NCBI GenBank assembly: GCA_947494925.1
Contig: CANLWS010000006.1
Location: forward strand, 248,001 to 312,000
Direction of reading: 5' to 3'
DNA from: an uncultured Alteromonadaceae bacterium
Lineage (GTDB): Bacteria > Pseudomonadota > Gammaproteobacteria > Enterobacterales > Alteromonadaceae
Length of the DNA: 64,000 nt
Positions 10,057 to 16,740 of the stretch are shown here, in pieces (the stretch's first letter is position 1; the number at the start of each line of letters is the position of its first letter). Below the pieces are notes generated by a model, which did no database searches, was not told the DNA's origin, and saw only the letters and a program-made list of their open reading frames with translations. A program made the position numbers and the translations under genes.

Positions 10057-10082
10057 AAGGGAGGCATATGCCTCCCTTTACT
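10057..10082 (+). terminator. Terminator after cysK
   Basis: A perfect 22-base palindrome (10057-10078) with the arm AAGGGAGGCAT lies 27 bases after the cysK stop. Only a short T run follows, so termination may be partial. Confidence 0.65.
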
Positions 10083-10142
10083 TTTGCAACTTAAAAAAGC
10101 AGACTTAACTAACCTATTCTTCAAAAATCATTTTAACTGGTT

Positions 10143-10607
10143 ATGAACAAATATCTGTCAGTTGTATTTATTGTTGTTTCATTGTTTTTTATTCAAGGTT
10201 GTGAACCAGCAACTAAAGCAGGTAAAGGCGCAGGTAAGTATGGCATGATGGACACCAATACGCCTGACTTTGCTGCCGTGCGTTTTTTTGAACATGTTTA
10301 TCGTGATAAGACACTCAAGGGCGCGTTAAGCATGTCGACACCGAGACTTGCTAAACTGCTGACTTCGTACCACACAAACCGAAATGTTCAACGTCATGTG
10401 TTTAATCTGACTTACGATGAAGTCGAAATTCAGCCTGATACTGGTAATACTATTGGCCGAAACGAATTTGCCAAAAATGCTGTTGTCACACTCTTTTTTA
10501 CTGGTATGCGAAATGGCGATAAAATCGAAGATATCCGTGTTGTTGAGATGGTTCGCCAAGATAAAAAATGGTTAGTAGACAAAGTAAGGGCAGATAAATA
10601 CCTTTAA
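10143..10607 (+). CDS. Small lipoprotein of unknown function
   Basis: A 154-residue protein with a lipoprotein signal peptide; the lipobox FIQGC puts the lipidated Cys at residue 20. The mature part begins with a Gly/Lys-rich spacer, then a compact domain with an alternating strand pattern (residues ~60-154) resembling NTF2/SnoaL-type or DUF4878-type folds. That resemblance is only a guess from the pattern. No family was recognised with certainty. The gene stands between cysK and the NUDIX gene and has only a weak upstream ribosome site. Confidence 0.7.
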   Translation: MNKYLSVVFIVVSLFFIQGCEPATKAGKGAGKYGMMDTNTPDFAAVRFFEHVYRDKTLKGALSMSTPRLAKLLTSYHTNRNVQRHVFNLTYDEVEIQPDTGNTIGRNEFAKNAVVTLFFTGMRNGDKIEDIRVVEMVRQDKKWLVDKVRADKYL

Positions 10608-10633
10608 AATTAGCGTGTTCAGGTAAGGTAAAC

Positions 10634-11257
10634 ATGGAAGACAGATGGTTAGCAAAAGCAAAAAAACTCCACGCCATCGCTGAATCTGGTTTGGCTTTTT
10701 GTCGTGATGAATATGACCGGGAGCGTTACGAAGAAATATCCATACTTGCCCGCCAAATGTTATCGGACTTATCCGGTCTGAGAGTTGAACAACTCGAAAA
10801 CATGTTGTGCCTGGATGTTAAACGATATATTTCTCCTCAACTTGATGTACGAGCAGCTGTCATCAAAGATAAAAGTATTCTGTTGGTGAAGGAGACATCT
10901 GATGGGCTATGGACGCTACCGGGGGGTTATGCCGATGTAGGTTTATCAGCCGCTGAGAATGTGGAGAAGGAAGTATTCGAAGAGGCAGGTATCAAGGTCA
11001 AAGCCAATCATCTTTATGCGGTAAGACATAAAGCAAAAGGTGAATACGACAACGACGTACGAGATTTTTATAAATTCTTTTTTATATGCTCAGCAACGAA
11101 TGGCCTGGATATCAAAACAGGGCCAGAAACCTCTGATGTTGGGTTCTTTACCCTTAATAATCTGCCAGAATTGTCTAAAGGACGAGTCATCTTACGCGAC
11201 CTGCAGAATGCGTTTACAGCTAATCAGGCAAAAATAAAAACAACCATATTCGACTAA
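10634..11257 (+). CDS. NUDIX hydrolase with N-terminal Nudix_N_2-type domain
   Basis: A 207-residue protein. Residues 1-65 form the helical N-terminal domain seen in nucleoside-diphosphate-X hydrolases; residues 70-200 are the NUDIX fold. The NUDIX box starts at G98 (GYADVGLSAAENV) and ends EKEVFEEAGI at 120. Two box positions are unusual: the first conserved Glu is Leu104 and the conserved Arg is Lys112, while E113, E116, E117 and G119 are kept. Activity is therefore likely but possibly altered. It lies 26 bases after the lipoprotein gene. Confidence 0.85.
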   Translation: MEDRWLAKAKKLHAIAESGLAFCRDEYDRERYEEISILARQMLSDLSGLRVEQLENMLCLDVKRYISPQLDVRAAVIKDKSILLVKETSDGLWTLPGGYADVGLSAAENVEKEVFEEAGIKVKANHLYAVRHKAKGEYDNDVRDFYKFFFICSATNGLDIKTGPETSDVGFFTLNNLPELSKGRVILRDLQNAFTANQAKIKTTIFD

Positions 11258-11294
11258 CTCGATTTTTGTACTAACACTTCAAACTAAATTTATT

Positions 11295-11322
11295 TGTAAC
11301 CCTTTCCTATCCTAAATTGTCT
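11295..11322 (+). promoter_or_regulatory. Possible ECF-type promoter of the sigma factor gene
   Basis: TGTAAC at 11295-11300 and GTCT at 11319-11322 are spaced 18 bases apart, about 30 bases before the sigma gene start. The -35-like element resembles the AAC-containing elements of ECF promoters, as expected for autoregulation. This is a weak match read by eye. Confidence 0.25.
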
Positions 11323-11353
11323 TTAAAGTTATAACAAATCAAACAAGGTTCAG

Positions 11354-11932
11354 ATGTCAGCAAAAACGGAATTTTGGCAAGAAGTTGATGTGACTATTGT
11401 TAAAAAAGCGCAAGCCGGTGATATGAGCGCCTTTAAACAGATATATTTATTGCACAGTAAAGACTGTTACCGACTTGCATACAACATCAGTCTCAATGAA
11501 AGCATTGCTCAAGACATTGTTCAGGATTGCTTTGTAGATGTAATCAATAAAATCGATCAGTACAAGGGGAAAGGCTCTTTTGCAGGCTGGCTGCGTACTA
11601 TGGTTGCCCGGAAAGCATTGAACAAAGTAGTGACGCTAAGGCGATTACAATCGGTAGACGAGCTTCAGATGGACGATCACCAATCTTCCAGTCTATTTGA
11701 CAGCGATTGGCTTTCACAAGTCTACGATATCGAAAAGCTATTAGCTGAATTACCTGACAAACTTAGAACAATCTTGGTTTTGCATGAAATAGAAGGTCTG
11801 ACGCACAAAGAGATTGCTAACCAATTTGGACAGTCGGAAAGTTTTTCAAAAGTGAATTTAATGCGAGCCTATGAGTTGTTAAAAACCAGAATTTCCATTA
11901 CAAAAAAAGGAGCTGGCAATGCACCTAAATGA
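11354..11932 (+). CDS. ECF-type RNA polymerase sigma factor (RpoE-like)
   Basis: A 192-residue sigma-70 family factor with only regions 2 and 4. Region 2 is visible at residues ~24-92 (DIVQDCFVDVINKIDQYKG, then GWLRTMVARKALNKV) and region 4 at ~128-175 (LPDKLRTILVLHEIEGLTHKEIA). It would direct RNA polymerase to stress or envelope promoters. The downstream gene overlaps its end by 14 bases and encodes a membrane protein with an anti-sigma-like zinc motif, giving the usual sigma/anti-sigma pair. Confidence 0.9.
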   Translation: MSAKTEFWQEVDVTIVKKAQAGDMSAFKQIYLLHSKDCYRLAYNISLNESIAQDIVQDCFVDVINKIDQYKGKGSFAGWLRTMVARKALNKVVTLRRLQSVDELQMDDHQSSSLFDSDWLSQVYDIEKLLAELPDKLRTILVLHEIEGLTHKEIANQFGQSESFSKVNLMRAYELLKTRISITKKGAGNAPK

Positions 11933-12485
11933 CTATCAATTATCAGAACCCAGCCAACAAGATCAGTTGCATCTGGATTCTTGTGATTTTTGTAGAAATA
12001 AGCATGACAATTTAATCAAAACCAGGGGCCACCTGGTTAAGTCGATTGGGCAACCGAGGTTGTCTTTACACTGGCAAGATATACTCGATTCACACAAAAC
12101 CTCTGCTGTTAGTCAACCTTCATCAGACAAGACAGTGCCTAAAAACACTATAGGTTTGGCTGCCTTAGCTGCTTCATTTTTGTTTGCGATTGTGATTTAC
12201 CTTCACCAGTCCCCTCAATCCGAAATAGAGATAAAAATTGCATTGCTAATGGAACAAAACAAACAACTCCAGGAACAAGTGGCTGAGCTCAGTAAAAATA
12301 TTGATCAGAACGACTTAACAAAAGTCACCTCTTACCAACAAGTTTTGTCACTGGACAACGTGATTCAACAGAGTTACCTGGACAAAAAAACACCGGAAGA
12401 AAAATATGAACTTTGGTTGGAAAGACAGAAATTGTTAGATCAGATTGTGAACAATCCTCAGACGAATAAAGGAATTAAGATATGA
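11919..12485 (+). CDS. Putative anti-sigma factor (zinc-motif, single-span membrane protein)
   Basis: A 188-residue protein overlapping the sigma gene. Near the N-terminus H18, C22 and C25 form the HxxxCxxC motif of zinc-containing anti-sigma domains. One membrane helix lies at residues ~77-95 (IGLAALAASFLFAIVIYL) and a coiled-coil-like stretch follows at ~104-130 (LMEQNKQLQEQVAELSKNI). The topology fits a cytoplasmic sigma-binding domain with a periplasmic sensor part. The N-terminal domain is very short, so sequence alone does not prove the role; gene order is the main support. Confidence 0.72.
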   Translation: MHLNDYQLSEPSQQDQLHLDSCDFCRNKHDNLIKTRGHLVKSIGQPRLSLHWQDILDSHKTSAVSQPSSDKTVPKNTIGLAALAASFLFAIVIYLHQSPQSEIEIKIALLMEQNKQLQEQVAELSKNIDQNDLTKVTSYQQVLSLDNVIQQSYLDKKTPEEKYELWLERQKLLDQIVNNPQTNKGIKI

Positions 12486-13387
12486 ATGCATTAAAAGGTT
12501 GCAGGAAAAGAAATACATTAATTTTATTACTAGTTGGAATGTGTTTGATGCCTCCTGTTATGGGTAAATCTGATTTAAGCGATAAGTCACTGCTATTACT
12601 GCAACAAATGCAAGACAACATAAAAAATACCCTGTTAAGTATTTCAGAAATAGAGACATCAAAGGGCAACGACATGGCCGATTTCTATTATCAGCTTTCG
12701 CTTCCACAACATGAAACTGTTCAATTGGGAATGGTAATGGATATCCCTGATAATGAAGACGGATTTAAGGTTTTGTCAGTTTCCGCCAATGGCTTAGCTG
12801 AAAAACTTGGTATAAAGACTGGTGACGTTATTAAAAAGCTGAATGAGTCAGCAATCACTAAAGAATCTTATCAGGATGTATTTACGGAATTAAAACAATT
12901 AAAGCACAACCAGAAAATAGAACTCTCAATTGAGCGAGCAAACAAGAATAAAGTGATACAAGGCAGGGTAGACAGCCTGACAGTACCATCCGTCGTACTT
13001 ATATCCGGAATACAACTTGCCACGGCAAAGGTAGATAGAACCAGCAATTGTGGTCGTGTATCAGTTTTTGATTTACCCAGAGGAGGAAGCAACCTATTTT
13101 CAGCGACTTTCCACAGAGTAGGTGACCGTAACGTGATGAGCAGAAGAGAAACTAGTTACAAGCTTCCACCAGGTAAACACGTGATTTATGTGAAAGAAAA
13201 AATAGTAGGCGAGCAACTTGATCGAAGTCGCAAAGGAAAAGCCAAGGGAATCGAGATTAACATTGAGGCAGGAAAAGAATACAGTCTGGCTGCACGTTAT
13301 ATCCCTGAAAACAAGATGAAAATTTTTAAAGCTGAATATTGGGAGCCCACACTTTGGCAGGTCAGCAGCAAATCATGTGTTCTTTAA
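12482..13387 (+). CDS. Exported PDZ-domain protein of the sigma/anti-sigma operon
   Basis: A 301-residue protein with a signal peptide (residues ~1-28). A PDZ domain spans about 75-160 (MDIPDNEDGFKVLSVSANG, then GIKTGDVIKKLN), without any protease domain. The C-terminal 130 residues contain two Cys and a segment reading YKLPPGKHVIYVKEK, like a small beta domain that anchors surface structures. Its start overlaps the anti-sigma gene by 4 bases. A periplasmic PDZ protein next to an anti-sigma factor suggests a sensor that binds exposed C-termini and influences sigma release; this is inference. Confidence 0.75.
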   Translation: MNALKGCRKRNTLILLLVGMCLMPPVMGKSDLSDKSLLLLQQMQDNIKNTLLSISEIETSKGNDMADFYYQLSLPQHETVQLGMVMDIPDNEDGFKVLSVSANGLAEKLGIKTGDVIKKLNESAITKESYQDVFTELKQLKHNQKIELSIERANKNKVIQGRVDSLTVPSVVLISGIQLATAKVDRTSNCGRVSVFDLPRGGSNLFSATFHRVGDRNVMSRRETSYKLPPGKHVIYVKEKIVGEQLDRSRKGKAKGIEINIEAGKEYSLAARYIPENKMKIFKAEYWEPTLWQVSSKSCVL

Positions 13388-13455
13388 AAGCTGTTTAATT
13401 TGCTCATCATATGATTGTTGATTCCTAGATAGATGTAGAAGAAAAATCAATAGAC

Positions 13456-13477
13456 TCGGGGAGGATTCACTCCCCTA
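13456..13477 (-). terminator. Hairpin at the end of the gamma-glutamyltransferase gene
   Basis: GGGGAG / CTCCCC (13458-13463 and 13470-13475, loop of 6) overlaps the stop codon of the leftward gene and precedes an AT-rich stretch on the minus strand. The T tract is poor. Confidence 0.4.
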
Positions 13478-15212
13478 CTGCTACCCCTTCTCTGCGAGGA
13501 TCAGCCCCGCCAATCAACTTGCCGTCTTCTATCATTATTCCATGCAACCCGCTATTGAGATCGATGACTTTGACTTTGTGTCCCAGCGCTTCAAAACGGC
13601 TTTGCAGTGCAGCTAAATTGGTGCCTTTTTCCAAGGCTGTATAATCATTGCGATTAGTTATTTTCGGTAAATTGATGGCTTCCTGGATATCAAGTTTCCA
13701 ATCCAACACACCTATAATGGTTTGCGCAACATAGCTGATTATTCTGCTTCCACCCGGCGAACCGATCACCATTTTTAAGTTTCCATCGGCATCGAAAACC
13801 ATAGTGGGACTCATTGCGCTGCGCGGTCTTTTTTTCGGTTCAACTCGGTTTAGTGCAGGATAACGACCTATATTTGGTGATAGTGAAAAGTCTGTAAGCT
13901 GATTATTTAACAAAAAGCCGTCAACCATTAAGCCAGAACCAAAAGCAAATTCAATACTGCTGGTCATCGAAACAGCATTACCTTCAGAATCGACAATAGA
14001 AACATGGCTGGTATTCGGCAATTCAAAGGAGGTATCCGGTCCTAGTTTGGTATGCGCATAGGGTTCACCAGCTCTTGCAAAGGGAATATCTTTTTCGCTG
14101 CTAATGGATTGCGCACGTCGGGAAAGATAGGTTTTATTAATCAGCGCTGCAAAAGGCAAGCGCGTAAAATCTGAATCAGCTATATAGATTTTTCTATCTG
14201 CGTAGGTCAATTTTGAAGCTTGTGTGTACAAATGTAACGCTTCAAACTGATTAGCATTATATTTTTGCAGCTCAAACCCTTCTAGCATTGTCAGTATCTG
14301 CAGGACATTAATGCCTCCAGAACTGGGTGGCGCCATCCCACATATATTATAAGCCTTGTATTTTCCACAAACCGGAGGACGCTTTAGCGCCTTATATCCG
14401 CTGATATCTGACTTCTTTAACAATCCTGGGTTTATAACTGAATTTTGTGCCGTTTTAGCAATTTTATCCGCCAACTCACCTTGATAAAAAAACTCTGCCC
14501 CCTCTGCAGCAACTGCCCGCAAGACATTAGCTAATGCACGATTCTTGCGCAAATAACCTTGCTTAATAGGGTTTCCACCAGGGTAAAAATAAATTTTGCT
14601 ATTATTAAATTCTTTCAGGCCAGGGTGAAACTCCATTCCCACAAGCTTTTCCAGACGTGGTGAAACTTCAAAGCCGTTTTCAGAGGTTTCAATAGCATCA
14701 ATGAATAATTCGGACCATGGAAGTTTACCAAATTCCTTATGCGCCATATCCAGGGCTTTTAAAGCACCAGGGACCCCTACTGCGCGACCACCAACCACTG
14801 CATCGCGCCATTTCATTGGTTTATTAGCCTGCATAAAAAGATAGGAGTTAACGTCTTCAGGCGCAGTTTCACGCCCATCAAAAGTGTGCAGTTTCTTCGC
14901 TTTGTTATCCCAGTACAATATGAAGTTTCCTCCACCAATGCCTGAAGATTGTGGTTCTACCAAAGTTAACATCGCCTGAACCGCCACGGCAGCATCTAGG
15001 GCGCTCCCCCCTTTTTTGAGTATGTTCTTTCCTGCCCAAGCGGCAAATGGATGAGCCGCTGTTACCATATATTTATCGGCTACGAAGGCCTTTTTATCTT
15101 GATAACCTGTCGCCGCTTCGGGTTCACGATCTTCTCGCTTAACCTGATCTGCGTAGGCAAAATTAAAACAAGTGGTAAACAACAACGTGCCAACTATTGA
15201 GCGATACTTCAC
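13467..15212 (-). CDS. ggt: Gamma-glutamyltransferase (gamma-glutamyltranspeptidase)
   Basis: A 581-residue periplasmic Ntn-hydrolase that cleaves gamma-glutamyl bonds of glutathione and transfers or hydrolyses the glutamyl group. The precursor self-cleaves before the catalytic Thr, seen here in PNTSHVSIVD, giving large and small subunits. PQSSGIGGGNF and the C-terminal GSPGGSRII are family signatures. The start chosen is GTG at 15210-15212, which has AGGATC just upstream and begins a good signal peptide (SIVGTLLFTTCFNFAYA). A longer in-frame start at 15281 would overlap the enoyl-CoA hydratase gene and bury the signal peptide. It follows that gene on the same strand. Confidence 0.9.
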   Translation of the reverse strand: MKYRSIVGTLLFTTCFNFAYADQVKREDREPEAATGYQDKKAFVADKYMVTAAHPFAAWAGKNILKKGGSALDAAVAVQAMLTLVEPQSSGIGGGNFILYWDNKAKKLHTFDGRETAPEDVNSYLFMQANKPMKWRDAVVGGRAVGVPGALKALDMAHKEFGKLPWSELFIDAIETSENGFEVSPRLEKLVGMEFHPGLKEFNNSKIYFYPGGNPIKQGYLRKNRALANVLRAVAAEGAEFFYQGELADKIAKTAQNSVINPGLLKKSDISGYKALKRPPVCGKYKAYNICGMAPPSSGGINVLQILTMLEGFELQKYNANQFEALHLYTQASKLTYADRKIYIADSDFTRLPFAALINKTYLSRRAQSISSEKDIPFARAGEPYAHTKLGPDTSFELPNTSHVSIVDSEGNAVSMTSSIEFAFGSGLMVDGFLLNNQLTDFSLSPNIGRYPALNRVEPKKRPRSAMSPTMVFDADGNLKMVIGSPGGSRIISYVAQTIIGVLDWKLDIQEAINLPKITNRNDYTALEKGTNLAALQSRFEALGHKVKVIDLNSGLHGIMIEDGKLIGGADPRREGVAVGE

Positions 15213-15243
15213 TAGGGATCCTGATATTTTATTGTGCCCGGAA

Positions 15244-16011
15244 TTATTTGTAGATGCTGAGATCCGGGGCCCGTTTTTCAAGAAAGGCGTTAAATGCTTC
15301 TTTTGCTGCCGGGGTGATTAATTGTTTTCCAAAGATATCCAGCTCTTTGTGCATATGCAATAAAATTTGTTGTTGATCAGACTTCATTAACTGTTTGGTT
15401 TTAATCAATGCATCTTTAGGTTTACTTGCGAGTCGTTTAACTATCTCAGATATTCTGGTTTCAAGTTCTTCCTTGGACACTACATCCGTCACCAAACCGC
15501 AACTTTCTGCATCCTCTGCACCAAAAGATTCACCAAGCATCAACCATTTGCTTGCTTTTCTGTGACCAGCCAATTGAGGAAGCAACAAGCTAGATGAGAA
15601 CTCTGGAACTAAACCCAGATCCACAAAAGGCAATGTAAATCGAGCATTATCACTGCATGCCACTAAATCGCAATGTAACAGCATAGTTGTACCGATCCCA
15701 ATCGCCACCCCCTGAACAGCTGCCACAACCGGGAGACGACACTCAACAAGCGTCTGCATGAAAGGATTAACAAGTTCGGATTGCCCGGTAGTAGCAAAAT
15801 CATGCATATCATTGCCTGCGGTAAAACAATCCCCCTGCCCTTTAATGACAATAATCCTGATGTCTGGGTTAGCCTGAGCTGATATTATTGCTTCGGACAT
15901 GGAAGCGTACATTGCCTGAGTTAATGCGTTTTTCTTTTCAGGACGATTCATTATAACTTCCAGCGAATGTCCTTCTGTGCGCAAAGTAATGTCGTTCACA
16001 GTCTTCTCCAA
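15244..16011 (-). CDS. Enoyl-CoA hydratase/isomerase family protein
   Basis: A 255-residue crotonase-fold protein acting on acyl-CoA, probably as a hydratase or an enoyl-CoA delta-isomerase. The CoA/oxyanion segments are visible: DCFTAGNDMHDF near residue 57-68 and AVQGVAIGIGTTMLLHCD near 96-113, then VDLGLVPEFSSS. The single Glu in PEFSS fits isomerase-like members better than two-Glu hydratases, but this is not decisive. The C-terminus (KRAPDLS) is typical of the family. It is divergent from the rhombosortase gene. Confidence 0.85.
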   Translation of the reverse strand: MEKTVNDITLRTEGHSLEVIMNRPEKKNALTQAMYASMSEAIISAQANPDIRIIVIKGQGDCFTAGNDMHDFATTGQSELVNPFMQTLVECRLPVVAAVQGVAIGIGTTMLLHCDLVACSDNARFTLPFVDLGLVPEFSSSLLLPQLAGHRKASKWLMLGESFGAEDAESCGLVTDVVSKEELETRISEIVKRLASKPKDALIKTKQLMKSDQQQILLHMHKELDIFGKQLITPAAKEAFNAFLEKRAPDLSIYK

Positions 16012-16044
16012 TTAATTTAAACAGTTAAAATACAATAATTTGGC

Positions 16045-16713
16045 ATGACGTATTGGTTGAAATGTTGCAGTATTCAATCTGCAATTACCAATTCAAAATT
16101 CTTATTCATATTTATGTTGAAACTTCCAATCGAAAAACAAAGGGTCACCGGTCCTGCTCTGCTGGTGCTGATGTCTTTGGTCTTGTATTTGTTTGATCCT
16201 GAAAGCTACCAATTGCTTGCTTTTTACCGCACAGGAATAAGTGAATTTGAATGGTGGCGGCTTGTATCTGCCAACCTAATCCACACCAATTTTAATCATG
16301 TCCTGCTAAATGCCGCAGGCATCATATTGTTATGGGCCTTACATGGTTATTATTATCAAACATTCCAGTACCTGACGATATGCTTACTGTGCTCCCTTGG
16401 CACAACGATAGGGATTTTTTATTTCAATCCCTCCTTAATTTGGTATGCGGGATTGTCAGGCGCATTACACGGTATATTTGTTTGGGGAGCTTATCGCGAC
16501 ATACGTGAGGGTTTAAAAACTGGTTGGGTCCTTATGTTAGGCCTATGGGTCAAAATTGCTTATGAGCAATTTTCAGGTCCTAGTGCAGAAATCTCTGCTT
16601 TGATAGACGCCGCCGTGGCAATAGAAGCGCATTTATACGGTGCAATTACCGGAACCCTGCTTGTGATTGGTCTTTATATAGTTAACTTAATAAATACAAA
16701 AAAAGCCCGATAA
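16045..16713 (+). CDS. rrtA: Rhombosortase (rhomboid-family processing protease)
   Basis: A membrane protein with about six hydrophobic segments; 222 residues from 16045, or 199 if ATG 16114 (MLKLPIEKQ) is used. Neither start has a strong ribosome site; the shorter one removes a Cys-rich atypical N-terminus and may be right. Catalytic residues are Ser in YAGLSGALHG and His in EAHLYGA. The GLSGALHG form and small size match rhombosortase rather than general rhomboids. Rhombosortases cleave GlyGly-CTERM tails of exported proteins. No such tail was found in this window, so its substrates are elsewhere. Confidence 0.8.
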   Translation: MTYWLKCCSIQSAITNSKFLFIFMLKLPIEKQRVTGPALLVLMSLVLYLFDPESYQLLAFYRTGISEFEWWRLVSANLIHTNFNHVLLNAAGIILLWALHGYYYQTFQYLTICLLCSLGTTIGIFYFNPSLIWYAGLSGALHGIFVWGAYRDIREGLKTGWVLMLGLWVKIAYEQFSGPSAEISALIDAAVAIEAHLYGAITGTLLVIGLYIVNLINTKKAR

Positions 16714-16727
16714 TAACCGGGCTTTTT
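16700..16727. terminator. Bidirectional terminator between rhombosortase and S9 peptidase genes
   Basis: AAAAGCCCG / CGGGCTTTT (16701-16709 and 16718-16726) has A and T tracts on both sides. It overlaps the rhombosortase stop and lies 14 bases from the stop of the convergent peptidase gene. Confidence 0.8.
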
Positions 16728-16740
16728 GGCTGCGAAAATA

